A stretch of 64,000 nucleotides of DNA from Microbacterium sp. (GTDB lineage Bacteria > Actinomycetota > Actinomycetes > Actinomycetales > Microbacteriaceae). The notes under the pieces were generated by a model. It was given only the letters and a program-made list of their open reading frames with translations. It searched no databases and had not been told where the DNA came from. Position numbers and translations under genes: made by a program. The stretch is from the NCBI GenBank assembly GCA_019510305.1, contig JAEKKN010000021.1, positions 124,001 through 188,000 on the forward strand. The letters are read 5' to 3'. Positions within the stretch are counted from its first letter, which is position 1; each line of letters opens with the position of its first letter. Of this stretch, positions 16,743 through 25,709 are shown piece after piece.

Positions 16743-17850
16743 CCGCGTCATCGACGGTCTCGCGATCAGGTCCGCCTGAGGTCGCGCGTCCCAGAGACAC
16801 GGCCAAGCCGATGCCCACCAGAAGGCCGCCGGCTCCCAGAAGGTAGCCGATGCCGAGGTCGGTGGCAGCAGCGAGGCTCGCGACGGCGAAGACGCCGATG
16901 GCGCCGCCTGCTTGCTGAGTGGCGGCGAGGAAGGCTGATGCGGCGCCCGCATGCTCAGGTGGCGCCGCACTCATCGCCAGGTCGGTGGCCTGCGGCATCG
17001 CAAGACCGAATCCGGCTCCCATCACGACGAAGGCCGGAGCGACATCCATCCAGAAGCTGCCATCGTGCGGCACACGGGCCATCAGCACCATGCCCGCCGC
17101 GAAGAAGGCCAGAGCGGCGATGAGCACTCGTTCACTGCCGAACCGGGCGGCGAGTCGAACGGAGAGCCCCAGAGAAGTGATGGCGATCGGCACCGTCACC
17201 GCCAGAAACGCGGCCCCGGTCGCGAGCGGGCTGAGGCCCAGTGCGTCCTGCAGGAATAGGGACGAGAGGAACTGGAACGACATCCCCGCGATCACCATGG
17301 TGAACAGCACGCCTCCTGCGAGGGTGAAGCGACGGGCGCTGAAGAGGTCACGCGGAACCAGTCCCCCGCTGACGGGGTGGCCGGGCACGCGCTCCATGGT
17401 GGCTGCGCCGAGAGCGAGTGCGGCCACACCGATCGGTGCATTCACGAGGAAGACCCACGGCCACGTCGCGAACTCGGTGATCATGCCGCCCGCGACCATG
17501 CCGATGGCGCCGCCCGCAGAGCCGATGAAGGCGAGCACCGCGAAGGCCCTCATTCGCGGTGCAGGCTCGGGGAAGAGGTCAGCGATCATGCCCAGCGAGA
17601 CCGCCGTGGAGAGCCCGCCGCCGACTCCCTGCAGCGCGCGGCCGATGAGGAGCGAAGCGGGATCCCAGGCCAGACCGCAGAGGATGGATGCGGCGGTGAA
17701 GAGAGCGACGCCCGTGAGGAACGAGAATCCGAGGCCGGAGCGGATCGCGGGGAGAGCGACCGTGACGACCGTGCCGTCGAGGATGACCATCAACTGGGTG
17801 GCGGAGAGGGCCAGGAATGCGAGCGAGCGTCGACGCGCGGTGGAAGTCAT
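16726..17850 (-). CDS. MFS transporter, DHA2-like, lacking the motif-A segment
   Basis: About 374 residues, some 40 fewer than close relatives would have. The first helix (MVILDGTVVTVALPAIRSGLG) is followed directly by FSFLTGVALFTAAS, so helix 2 and the loop carrying motif A (usually G.L.D..GRR) are absent; an in-frame deletion at about 17721 explains this. The remaining helices, including RALQGVGGG, are intact. Motif A is needed for conformational switching in the family, so activity is doubtful. Start chosen at ATG 17850, just downstream of a palindromic operator. Likely controlled by the MarR protein encoded immediately upstream. Confidence 0.8.
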   Translation of the reverse strand: MTSTARRRSLAFLALSATQLMVILDGTVVTVALPAIRSGLGFSFLTGVALFTAASILCGLAWDPASLLIGRALQGVGGGLSTAVSLGMIADLFPEPAPRMRAFAVLAFIGSAGGAIGMVAGGMITEFATWPWVFLVNAPIGVAALALGAATMERVPGHPVSGGLVPRDLFSARRFTLAGGVLFTMVIAGMSFQFLSSLFLQDALGLSPLATGAAFLAVTVPIAITSLGLSVRLAARFGSERVLIAALAFFAAGMVLMARVPHDGSFWMDVAPAFVVMGAGFGLAMPQATDLAMSAAPPEHAGAASAFLAATQQAGGAIGVFAVASLAAATDLGIGYLLGAGGLLVGIGLAVSLGRATSGGPDRETVDDAVSGSR

Positions 17851-17866
17851 ATTCCGACCGTAACAG

Positions 17867-17886
17867 ATAGTTTTGTATAAAACTAT
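17867..17886. promoter_or_regulatory. Palindromic operator between MarR and MFS genes
   Basis: ATAGTTTT and AAAACTAT form perfect 8-base arms around GTAT. The site is 17 bases upstream of the MFS start, overlaps a possible -10 box (TATACA on the minus strand) and is strikingly AT-rich for this DNA. Size and symmetry fit a MarR dimer. Confidence 0.75.
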
Positions 17887-17897
17887 TCTTTGTGGAT

Positions 17898-18368
17898 CTA
17901 CTTCGCGACCGGCACGCGACGTCGCAGGGTGGCGGTGTGCGAAGGGGTGGCCCACACCGACTCGGTCAGCGTCTGCAGGGTGGAGAGGAAGGTCGCACGC
18001 GCGGCGGGCTCGATCACCACGAGGGCTTCTTCCACGACGGCGTCGTACACGTCGTAGGCGCGACGTAGCGTTTCGAGGCCGGAATCCGTGACGACGACGA
18101 TCCGGGCGCGACGATCAGAGTCCGACACGCGACGCTCGGCGAGTCCTGCCCTCTCCAGGCCATCAAGCGTCGTGACCATCGTGGTCTTGTCGAGCATGGC
18201 GAGTTCTGCCACGACGTTCTGTGTGCGCTCGGCCTCTGCGGCCTTCATGAGCACGCAGAACTCGCGCACGTCCAGTCCGACTTCCTGCAGGGCGGCGCCC
18301 AATTGCGCGGAGAAGGCATATGCCGACTGATTGAGCAGGAATGCCAGGTCGAGACGGATGCCGGTCAT
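17898..18368 (-). CDS. MarR family transcriptional regulator
   Basis: A 156-residue winged-helix regulator. Recognition-helix and wing region are VVAELAMLDKTTMVTTLDGLE and AERRVSDSDRRARIVVVT, the DxRxxR-type wing of MarR proteins. It lies directly upstream of the MFS gene on the same strand, 47 bases away, with an operator between them, so it most likely represses that transporter and itself. A second imperfect palindrome (18370-18384) overlaps its own start region. Ligand unknown. Confidence 0.9.
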   Translation of the reverse strand: MTGIRLDLAFLLNQSAYAFSAQLGAALQEVGLDVREFCVLMKAAEAERTQNVVAELAMLDKTTMVTTLDGLERAGLAERRVSDSDRRARIVVVTDSGLETLRRAYDVYDAVVEEALVVIEPAARATFLSTLQTLTESVWATPSHTATLRRRVPVAK

Positions 18369-18369
18369 A

Positions 18370-18384
18370 TTGCAACTGTAGCAA
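18370..18384. promoter_or_regulatory. Imperfect palindrome at the marR start
   Basis: TTGCAACTGTAGCAA is symmetric except at positions 5 and 11. It abuts the marR start codon (18366-18368) and could be an autoregulatory site. Its sequence differs from the operator at 17867-17886, so both may not bind the same protein equally. Confidence 0.4.
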
Positions 18385-18416
18385 GATGATCCGCTGTCGG
18401 ATTGTTTTCTCGCGCC

Positions 18417-18974
18417 TCAGACGCCGTACGCCGAGGCGACGAACTCGCGAAGCTGCACGCTGCATCGGGCGACGGCATCCCGCCAATCCGTCAGCGCACC
18501 GTCTTCGGCGCTGTCCGACACCGCACGGTACACGCGGATGGGCACGCCGAACTGCCCGGCCACCCAGATGTACGCGTAGGTCTCCATGTCGACGAGAGCG
18601 GCTCCGGTGGGGCGGATGACCGCCGTGACCTCGGCGTCGTCGACGAAGTGGTCGCCCGTTGCGATGAGGACCCCGTCGCGTCCGGTCGACACGCGAGCGG
18701 GAAGCGAGACGTGCTGACCGGAGATGCCGTCGAGGTCGGTGACGTCGTGCTGGAAGGCGGTTCCGACCTCGTGCACGCCCTCGGCCAGATCGGGGTCGAT
18801 GGCCCCGGCCGTGCCGACCACGACGATCTCGTCATAGGTGTTCGCGTCGAGAGCCCGGGTCAAGGCGTACGTCGCCTGGAGCTTCCCGGGGCCCGTGACC
18901 AGACGGTCGAATCCGGGCAGTGTGTCGGGAAAGGCGGAGAGCTCGGAGGCGAGTGCGGCGACGAGAAGTTTCAC
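18417..18974 (-). CDS. Nucleosidase, MTA/SAH nucleosidase-like
   Basis: A 185-residue phosphorylase-superfamily protein. The expected substrate-binding residues appear in LVDMETYAY (ribose-binding Glu) and RAVSDSAEDGA (catalytic Asp), and VVVGTAGAIDP matches the nucleobase-binding strand. Family enzymes hydrolyse the N-glycosidic bond of methylthioadenosine, S-adenosylhomocysteine or related nucleosides. It is shorter than Escherichia coli Pfs (about 230 residues), as is usual for this actinobacterial group. GTG start with GATGAGG upstream. Exact substrate unknown. Confidence 0.8.
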   Translation of the reverse strand: MKLLVAALASELSAFPDTLPGFDRLVTGPGKLQATYALTRALDANTYDEIVVVGTAGAIDPDLAEGVHEVGTAFQHDVTDLDGISGQHVSLPARVSTGRDGVLIATGDHFVDDAEVTAVIRPTGAALVDMETYAYIWVAGQFGVPIRVYRAVSDSAEDGALTDWRDAVARCSVQLREFVASAYGV

Positions 18975-19070
18975 TGCCTCATCTTTTCACTTGGCACCTG
19001 GTAGAAACATGTGTCATCCCGCCGTAACAGTCAGGGGGGATACTGGTGTCACAACGAGTGAGGAGCCCCC

Positions 19071-19889
19071 GTGTCGCTGCAGCAGCAGATCTCTGAAGCC
19101 CTCGGCGTGAAGGCCGAGATCGATCCCGATGCCGAAGCGGAGCGGCGGGTGCAGTTCCTCGCCGACTATCTGCGCGCCTCCGGAGCGCGCGGGTTCGTGC
19201 TCGGGATCTCCGGCGGGCAGGACTCCACGCTGGCGGGTCGTCTCGCGCAGCTCGCGGTCGAACGAGTCCGCGAAGAGGGCGGCGAAGCGACGTTCCTGGC
19301 CGTGCGCCTGCCGTACCGCGTGCAGCACGACGCGGCCGACGCCGACGCCGCGCTGGCATTCATCCAGGCCGATTCCTCAGTCGAGGTGAACATCCAGAAC
19401 GGGGTCGACGGCGTCGAGGAGGACATCGAGTTCGCCGTCACGAGCGACATCAGCGACTTCAACCGCGGCAACATCAAGGCCCGCGTGCGCATGGTCACGC
19501 AGTACGCGCTCGCCGGCCATGAGGGCAAGCTCGTGATCGGCACGGACCACGCCGCCGAGGCGGTGACGGGCTTCTACACGAAGTTCGGAGACGGAGCGGC
19601 CGACCTGCTGCCTCTCTCGGGACTCAGCAAGCGTCAGGGACGCGCCGTGCTGAAGAGCCTCGGCGCGCCGGAGCGGTTGTACCTGAAGGTGCCAACGGCC
19701 GATCTGCTCGACGGCACGCCCGGGCGCGCTGACGAGGACGAACTCGGTCTCACCTATGAGCAGATCGACGACTTCCTCGAGGGCAAGCAGGTCGATCCCG
19801 AGGTCGCCGGCCGCATCGAGGCGAAGTACCTCGCCACCCAGCACAAGCGGCACCTGCCCGCGACACCGGCCGACACCTGGTGGCGCTGA
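19071..19889 (+). CDS. nadE: Ammonia-dependent NAD+ synthetase
   Basis: A 272-residue enzyme that amidates nicotinic acid adenine dinucleotide to NAD+ with ATP and ammonia. The PP-loop is GISGGQDST (about residues 44-52), and [27 protein letters not shown] and KVPTADLLD are family hallmarks. There is no N-terminal glutaminase domain, so it uses free ammonia. The GTG start follows GAGGAG. Stands alone with about 95 bases of upstream space containing a GATACT box. Confidence 0.95.
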   Translation: MSLQQQISEALGVKAEIDPDAEAERRVQFLADYLRASGARGFVLGISGGQDSTLAGRLAQLAVERVREEGGEATFLAVRLPYRVQHDAADADAALAFIQADSSVEVNIQNGVDGVEEDIEFAVTSDISDFNRGNIKARVRMVTQYALAGHEGKLVIGTDHAAEAVTGFYTKFGDGAADLLPLSGLSKRQGRAVLKSLGAPERLYLKVPTADLLDGTPGRADEDELGLTYEQIDDFLEGKQVDPEVAGRIEAKYLATQHKRHLPATPADTWWR

Positions 19890-20078
19890 GGCGCTGAGCC
19901 GTCGGCGTCGCGGGTAGTGCGGCTCTGCTCGCTTCTGCCTGTGCCACACACCTGGCACCTGTTGGCGGAATCCGCGCGCGATTGCGGCCATCGGTGGCGT
20001 CCGAAGGGCGGTCGCGCGAGGGGCGCCCAGACTGCTGCGCGGCCGGGCGTTGTCGGATGCCGCGGCTAGTGTCGAAGC

Positions 20079-23000
20079 ATGCGGATCGATCCCGAATCTC
20101 AGCGCGTCATCTGGAGCGCGAGCGACCTCAAAGCGGCGGCCGAGTGCGAGTTCGCGTGGTGCCGGGCGATCGATGCGAAGCTCGGGAGAGTCCCTGCCGT
20201 CGAAGAACCCGAAGACGCCACGCTGAAGCGCGCGGCGCTCCTCGGAGATGTGCACGAGCAGAAGGTTCTGGCGCGCTACGTCGACGACCTCGGCGATGAT
20301 CGTGTGCACCGCATCGAAAAGGTGTCGTCGGTCGATGCCGAGGCTCTCGCCGCGGCCGTCGCAGAGACGATCGAGGCGCTGAACTCCGACGCGACGGTGA
20401 TCTTCCAGGCCGCGTTCAAGACAGACGAGTTCGTCGGATTCGCCGACTTCCTGCGCCGCGATCCCGACGGGCGCTGGCGCGTCGAAGACTCGAAGCTCGC
20501 GCGTCGAGCCAAGGTGACGGCCCTCATGCAGCTCGCGGCATACGTCGATCAACTCGACCGCCTCGGCGTGCCGCGCTCCGACGAGGTCGACCTCATCCTC
20601 GGCGACGGCACTCGCAGCACGCACCGGGTCGACGATCTGCTGCCGCTGTTCCAGGTGCGCCGGGCGCGTCTGCGTGCCCTGATCGCCGATCGTGCCATCG
20701 CGTCCGGCGCTGCGGGCACGCCGCTGGCCTGGGGCGACGACCGGGGAGATCTCGAGATCGTGGCGTGCGGACGCTGCGCCACGTGCGAAGAGCAGGTCCT
20801 TGCGCACCGCGACCTGCTCATGGTCGCCCGCATGCGGCCCGTGCAGCGCGCCCGACTGCGCGCGGGCGGGATCGAGACGATCGACGCCCTGGCCACCGCA
20901 TCCGATGCCCCTGAGGGCATGAACCCCGACACCTTCGACACCCTGCGCGCGCAGGCGCGGTTGCAGCTGCGCGCCGACGTCGCGGGAGAAGCGACCTTCG
21001 AGGTTCACTACGCCGCGGCGATCCACACGCTGCCGGTGCCGAGCCACGGCGACATCTTCTTCGACTTCGAGGGCGACCCTCTGTACACCGAGCCTGCTCC
21101 CGACGGCGAGGCCCATTGGGGGCTCGACTACCTGTTCGGCTGGGTCGACAACGCCGATCAGTACAGCGCGCTGTGGGCGCACGACTTCGCGGCCGAGAAA
21201 CGGGCGCTCGAGGACTTCCTCGATTTCGTCGCCGCCCGTCGCTCCGCGCACCCCAACATGCACATCTATCACTACGCGCCGTACGAGACCTCGCACCTCG
21301 TGGCGATGGCGGCGAGGCATGGCGTGCGCGAGGGGGAGGTCGACAAGCTGCTGCGTGAAGGAGTCTTCGTCGACCTGTATCCGCTGGTCCTGCGGACAGT
21401 GCGCGTCGGCTCGCGCTCGTACTCGATCAAGAAGCTCGAGCCGCTGTACATGGGCGACGAGGTGCGCACACAGGACGTGCAGAAAGGCGACGACTCGATC
21501 GTGCAGTACGTCGCCGCGCGCGAGCTCGCGGCGGCGGGGGAGCAGGCCGAGGCCGATGCCGTGTTCGCCGATCTCGCCGACTACAACCGCTACGACTGCG
21601 TGTCGACGAGGCGATTGCGCAACTGGCTGATCGACATCGCCAGAGAGAAGGGCGTGCGCCCCGCTCCGCCGGATCAGGCCGACGAGATCGTCTACGAACC
21701 GTCTCCGCGGTCGGTGTCGCTGCTCGCCGACGCCGCGCACGACGTCGACTCAGGGGGCGACGGACTCGTGCACCGGATCGCCGCAGCCGCGATCGACTAC
21801 TTCCCCCGCGAGGCGAAGAGCTTCTGGATCTCGCACTTCGCACGACTCCGTGAGCCTGTGACGATGTGGGAGACCACGCGGGACGTCATCCGCATCGACC
21901 GTTTCGCGTCGACGGTGCTCCGCGACTGGAGCGTCGGCGAAGGGCGACGCGTGATGTCGCGCGACATCGAGATCCGGGGAGAGGTCGCGCCCGGCACGAC
22001 CCTCGGCGCGGGCGGCGAGCCGTTCGCTCTGTACGAGATGCCGGCGCCGTTCGAGATCGACGCACCGTCCAGGGCCGTGCATGCGGCCCGGACTGTCAAG
22101 ATCGCCGAGGTGCTCGACGACGGCTATCTCATCACCGAGTCCTCGGTGCGCGGCCAGACCTGGGACGAGCTGCCGATCGCTCTGACACCCGCGGCACCGC
22201 CGCGGGTGGTCTCTCTGCAGGGGGCGATCGACGAATGGGCGGATGCCGTGCATCTCGCCGCCCCCGATTTTCCCCGTGACGCGGCGACCGACATCCTGCG
22301 GCGGATCCCTCCGCGCACGATCTCCGGCGCTCCGCTGCCCGAGGCGGGTGAGGACACGATCGACGCCATCGTGCGCGGCGTTCTCGATCTCGACCGCAGC
22401 TACCTCGCGGTGCAAGGCCCTCCTGGCACCGGCAAGACCTTCACGGGTTCTCGCGTGATCGCGCGGCTCGTGAAGAAGCACGGCTTCAAGGTCGGCGTCG
22501 TCGCGCAGTCGCACGCGATCATCGACACCCTTCTCGAGCGCGTCGTCGCCGACGGCGTGCCCGCCGGCCAGGTCGGCAAGGCGCCGAAGGACGGCGCCGC
22601 CGAACCCTCCTACACGCCTATCCCGAAGGGCGGCATGGCTGCATTCCTCGGAGAGCACGCCGATCACGGCGTCGTCGTCGGCGGTACCGCGTGGGACTTC
22701 AGCAACACCCAGCGCGTCGACAGAGCTGGTCTCGACCTCCTCGTGGTCGACGAGGCAGGGCAGTTCTCGCTCGCGTCGACGATCGCCGTGGCCGCCGGTG
22801 CCAAGCGCCTCCTGCTGCTCGGAGACCCGCAGCAGCTGCCGCAGGTGAGTCAGGGGGCGCACCCCGAGCCGGTCAACACCTCGGCCCTCGGCTGGGTCAT
22901 GGACGGCGACGAGGTGGTCAGGCCCGAGTACGGCTACTTCCTCGCGAGGTCGTGGCGCATGCACCCCTCCGTGGCCGCTCCCGTCTCGAAGCTCTCCTAC

Positions 23001-23543
23001 GCCGGAAGACTGGCATCGGCTCCCGTCGCCGCGAAGAGGTCGCTCGAGGGAGTCGAGCCCGGGCTGCACGTCGTCGCTCTGCGCCACCGGGGCAACGCGA
23101 CAGAATCGTCCGAGGAAGCTGCCGAGGTGGTGCGCATCGTGCGCGAGATCGTCGGCCGTACCTTCACGGACGACGATGGCGCTGTGCGTCCCTTGGAGCA
23201 GTGCGACATCATCGTCGTCGCGCCGTACAACGCGCAGCGCCAACTCGTGCTCGACGCGCTGGCGGCGGCGGGTTTCGGCGAGGTGCCCGTGGGCACGGTC
23301 GACAACTTCCAGGGCAAGGAGGCGGTGGTCTCGATCACGTCGCTCGCGGCGTCGAGCGGCCGTGACGCCCCGCGCGGACCCGAGTTCCTGTTGCTGCAGA
23401 ACCGGCTGAACGTCGCAATCTCGCGTGCGCAGGTCGCGGCCTATCTCATCCACTCCCCGGCGCTGCTCGACGATCTGCCGCACACGCCGGACGGCGTGAC
23501 ACGGCTCAGCGCCTTCGCCCGGCTCGTGGGGGCGGCGAACTGA
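20079..23543 (+). CDS. TM0106-type RecB-like nuclease / exonuclease / SF1 helicase
   Basis: An 1154-residue protein with three recognisable parts. Residues 1-260: RecB-like nuclease (SASDLKAAAECEFAW; FVGFADFL; WRVEDSKLARR) followed by a cysteine pair ACGRCATC. Residues about 325-530: DEDD-type RNase H-like exonuclease (FFDFEGDPLY; YNRYDCVSTRRL). Residues about 770-1150: SF1 helicase of the Dna2/Upf1 kind (GPPGTGKTFTG, VVDEAGQF, GDPQQLPQV, APYNAQR, VDNFQGKE). This order matches proteins annotated TM0106. Its role is presumed DNA repair or end processing. The ATG has TAGTGT 6 bases upstream. The next gene overlaps its stop (TGATG). Confidence 0.85.
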   Translation: MRIDPESQRVIWSASDLKAAAECEFAWCRAIDAKLGRVPAVEEPEDATLKRAALLGDVHEQKVLARYVDDLGDDRVHRIEKVSSVDAEALAAAVAETIEALNSDATVIFQAAFKTDEFVGFADFLRRDPDGRWRVEDSKLARRAKVTALMQLAAYVDQLDRLGVPRSDEVDLILGDGTRSTHRVDDLLPLFQVRRARLRALIADRAIASGAAGTPLAWGDDRGDLEIVACGRCATCEEQVLAHRDLLMVARMRPVQRARLRAGGIETIDALATASDAPEGMNPDTFDTLRAQARLQLRADVAGEATFEVHYAAAIHTLPVPSHGDIFFDFEGDPLYTEPAPDGEAHWGLDYLFGWVDNADQYSALWAHDFAAEKRALEDFLDFVAARRSAHPNMHIYHYAPYETSHLVAMAARHGVREGEVDKLLREGVFVDLYPLVLRTVRVGSRSYSIKKLEPLYMGDEVRTQDVQKGDDSIVQYVAARELAAAGEQAEADAVFADLADYNRYDCVSTRRLRNWLIDIAREKGVRPAPPDQADEIVYEPSPRSVSLLADAAHDVDSGGDGLVHRIAAAAIDYFPREAKSFWISHFARLREPVTMWETTRDVIRIDRFASTVLRDWSVGEGRRVMSRDIEIRGEVAPGTTLGAGGEPFALYEMPAPFEIDAPSRAVHAARTVKIAEVLDDGYLITESSVRGQTWDELPIALTPAAPPRVVSLQGAIDEWADAVHLAAPDFPRDAATDILRRIPPRTISGAPLPEAGEDTIDAIVRGVLDLDRSYLAVQGPPGTGKTFTGSRVIARLVKKHGFKVGVVAQSHAIIDTLLERVVADGVPAGQVGKAPKDGAAEPSYTPIPKGGMAAFLGEHADHGVVVGGTAWDFSNTQRVDRAGLDLLVVDEAGQFSLASTIAVAAGAKRLLLLGDPQQLPQVSQGAHPEPVNTSALGWVMDGDEVVRPEYGYFLARSWRMHPSVAAPVSKLSYAGRLASAPVAAKRSLEGVEPGLHVVALRHRGNATESSEEAAEVVRIVREIVGRTFTDDDGAVRPLEQCDIIVVAPYNAQRQLVLDALAAAGFGEVPVGTVDNFQGKEAVVSITSLAASSGRDAPRGPEFLLLQNRLNVAISRAQVAAYLIHSPALLDDLPHTPDGVTRLSAFARLVGAAN

Positions 23544-24310
23544 TGCACACGACGGACGACATCCTGCGGGCGGCGGCAGCCTGGGTATGGTTCCCGCGCG
23601 ACAGCGAGCAGCAGAACGATGAGCTGCAGCTGGTGCGCTATCCGGCGCGGTTCGGCGGCGGAGTGCGCGCTTCGCAGGTCGATTCGACGGCCGATGCCGC
23701 GGCTGTTGTCGACCATGCGATCGCGCGCACCCGCGCATGGGGTGAATCGCGGCTGACAGTGTGGGTCAGTCCTTCGGACTCGCCTGACCTCGAGCACGAA
23801 CTGCTGCGCCGCGGCGCCGAGCTTTTCGACACGGTCACCGTGTTCGCCAGCCCCATCGAGTCCATCGAGATCGACATTCCGGTCGGCGGGAGCGCCGAAG
23901 TCGTCCGGAGCATCGAGCAGGTGCGAGAGGTCGACGCAATCAATGTGGCGGTGTGGGCGCAGGCGCCCTTCGACGAGGAGGGGCTGCGCACAGAGTTCTC
24001 CGACATCTCGACGGCGCTCGCCGCGGGCACCGGTCTACGAGTGCTGGGGCGGATCGACGGCGAACCCGTGAGCACCGGCGGTTGCACGATCGTCGACGGG
24101 TTCACCCGCCTGTGGGGCGCAGCGACACTCGAGCACGCACGCGGACGAGGGGCCTATCGTGCGGTGCTCGCGGAGCGGCTGCGTGCGAGCGCTGAACTCG
24201 GCGCCCGTACCGCACTGGTGAAGGGGCGGATCTCCACGTCAGCGCCCATCCTCGCCCGAGCGGGTTTCCGCAACTACGGCGACGAGCGCGGATACCGGCT
24301 CGCGGTCTGA
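23543..24310 (+). CDS. GNAT-like N-acetyltransferase
   Basis: A 255-residue protein. The C-terminal half contains the acetyltransferase core (VSTGGCTIVDGFTRLWGAA, then HARGRGAYRAVLAERLR, the acetyl-CoA loop). The N-terminal half resembles a degenerate second GNAT module. The ATG overlaps the stop codon of the nuclease-helicase gene by one base, so the two are co-transcribed and probably translationally coupled. Substrate unknown. The coupling is positional and does not prove a shared pathway. Confidence 0.8.
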   Translation: MHTTDDILRAAAAWVWFPRDSEQQNDELQLVRYPARFGGGVRASQVDSTADAAAVVDHAIARTRAWGESRLTVWVSPSDSPDLEHELLRRGAELFDTVTVFASPIESIEIDIPVGGSAEVVRSIEQVREVDAINVAVWAQAPFDEEGLRTEFSDISTALAAGTGLRVLGRIDGEPVSTGGCTIVDGFTRLWGAATLEHARGRGAYRAVLAERLRASAELGARTALVKGRISTSAPILARAGFRNYGDERGYRLAV

Positions 24311-24356
24311 CGGGGCCTCGCCGTGCGCAGGACCGGTCCTTGCGGATCGCGCTCAG

Positions 24357-24490
24357 GTACGAAAAGTCGGAGTTTCGGTCGACACGCCGCTGCCGACGGC
24401 CGCCTGCGCGGCGTGTCGGTGCGTGGGTCCGACGTTTCGTACGGCGCGGCGCAGGAATGTGGAGCGGAGCAGGAGCGGCGCGGCGCAGGA
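24357..24490. repeat. Hairpin and 14-base direct repeat between converging genes
   Basis: Outer arms 24357-24371 and 24428-24442 (GTACGAAA..GTCGGA, one mismatch) enclose perfect 10-base arms at 24381-24390 and 24408-24417 (GACACGCCGC). To the right, GGCGCGGCGCAGGA occurs at 24443-24456 and 24477-24490. The region separates the acetyltransferase gene and upp, which converge, and may end both transcripts. I see no gene in it. Confidence 0.55.
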
Positions 24491-24516
24491 GCGGAGCGCT
24501 GCAGCATCCCATCCGC

Positions 24517-25149
24517 TCAGACGGTGCCGTAGAGCCTGTCTCCCGCGTCGCCGAGACCGGGCACGATGTAGCCCTTCTCGTTCAGGCGCTCGTCGAGTGC
24601 ACCCAGCACGAGGGTGACGTTGCGGTCGCCGACAAGCTTCTCGATCGCCGCGACTCCTTCGGGCGTGCCGAGCAGGCAGATCGCCGTGACATCCTCGGCG
24701 CCGCGGTCGAACAGGAACTGGATCGCGGCGGCGAGAGATCCGCCGGTCGCGAGCATCGGGTCGATCGCGAAGCACTGACGGTCGCTGAGGTCTGCGGGAA
24801 GGCGCTCGGCGTAGGTCGTCGGCTCGAACGTCTCCTCGTCGCGGACCATGCCGAGGAATCCCACCTCGGCGGTCGGCAGCAACTTGACGAGGCCCTCGAG
24901 CATGCCGAGGCCGGCGCGGAGGATCGGGACGACGATCGGGCGCGGCTCCGACAGCTTCACCCCTGTCGTCGTGGTGACCGGCGTCTTGATCTCGATCGGG
25001 GTGACCTTGACGTTGCGGGTCGCCTCGTAGGCGAGCAGGGTCACGAGTTCCTCGGTGAGCTGGCGGAACAGCGGCGACGATGTGCGCTCGTCGCGCAGGA
25101 CCGACAGCTTGGCTGTGATGAGAGGGTGGTCGGCCACGTGAACGCGCAT
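24517..25149 (-). CDS. upp: Uracil phosphoribosyltransferase
   Basis: A 210-residue enzyme converting uracil and PRPP to UMP (pyrimidine salvage). The PRPP loop is [12 protein letters not shown] (about residues 129-140); the N-terminal [17 protein letters not shown] and the C-terminal [16 protein letters not shown] (uracil-binding) are characteristic. Start at 25149 has TAGCCT 6 bases upstream, the leaderless arrangement. Divergent from tadA across about 60 bases, a pairing often seen in actinobacteria. Confidence 0.97.
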   Translation of the reverse strand: MRVHVADHPLITAKLSVLRDERTSSPLFRQLTEELVTLLAYEATRNVKVTPIEIKTPVTTTTGVKLSEPRPIVVPILRAGLGMLEGLVKLLPTAEVGFLGMVRDEETFEPTTYAERLPADLSDRQCFAIDPMLATGGSLAAAIQFLFDRGAEDVTAICLLGTPEGVAAIEKLVGDRNVTLVLGALDERLNEKGYIVPGLGDAGDRLYGTV

Positions 25150-25210
25150 GAGTCCAGGCTATCCGACGCACACGCTTTCGCCGATGCCGGCACATCGGGC
25201 GGGATAAGGT

Positions 25211-25672
25211 GTGACCGTGAGGCAGGGCGACAGCGAGGGCATGCTGCGCTCGCTCGCGCTCGCCGCCGAAGCCGCCGCGGTCGACGAGATCCCGGTCGGC
25301 GCCGTGGTGCTCGATGCCGACGGCCGCATCATCGGCGAAGGGCGCAACAGCCGAGAGATCTCCCACGATCCGACAGGTCACGCCGAAGTGAACGCCCTGC
25401 GAGGAGCCGCGGCATCCGTCGGATCCTGGAACCTCGAAGGCTGCACGCTGGTCGTCACCCTCGAACCCTGCGTGATGTGCGCCGGCGCGATCCTGCAGTC
25501 GCGAATCTCGCGCGTCGTGTTCGGCGCATGGGATGACAAGGCCGGAGCGGCCGGCTCGATGTACGACCTGTTGCGAGATCGCCGGCTGCCGTACCGCGCC
25601 GAGGTCGTCGGGGGAGTCGAAGCGGATGCCGCCACGGCTCTGCTCCGCGACTTCTTCGCCTCGCGCCGCTGA
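25211..25672 (+). CDS. tadA: tRNA adenosine(34) deaminase
   Basis: About 150 residues. Converts adenosine 34 of tRNA-Arg(ACG) to inosine. Zinc and catalytic residues are in GHAEVNAL and EPCVMCAGA, the standard H-x-E ... P-C-x-x-C arrangement. Start codon uncertain: GTG 25211, GTG 25217 or ATG 25241 are in frame; a GATAAG box just upstream (25203-25208) favours one of the two GTG codons near a transcription start. Confidence 0.9.
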   Translation: MTVRQGDSEGMLRSLALAAEAAAVDEIPVGAVVLDADGRIIGEGRNSREISHDPTGHAEVNALRGAAASVGSWNLEGCTLVVTLEPCVMCAGAILQSRISRVVFGAWDDKAGAAGSMYDLLRDRRLPYRAEVVGGVEADAATALLRDFFASRR

Positions 25673-25709
25673 CTGCGCCCCTGTCGTCGCAGCCGTTCGA
25701 GCTTCCGGC

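Noticed and set aside
18979..19359. Arg-rich open frame opposite the nadE start
   Set aside because: Composition is that of a shadow frame and it covers the nadE ribosome site.
20079..23543. Reading the nuclease-helicase as part of a defence island
   Set aside because: No restriction, toxin, CRISPR or other defence genes are near; neighbours are housekeeping genes, and such proteins occur widely as single repair genes.
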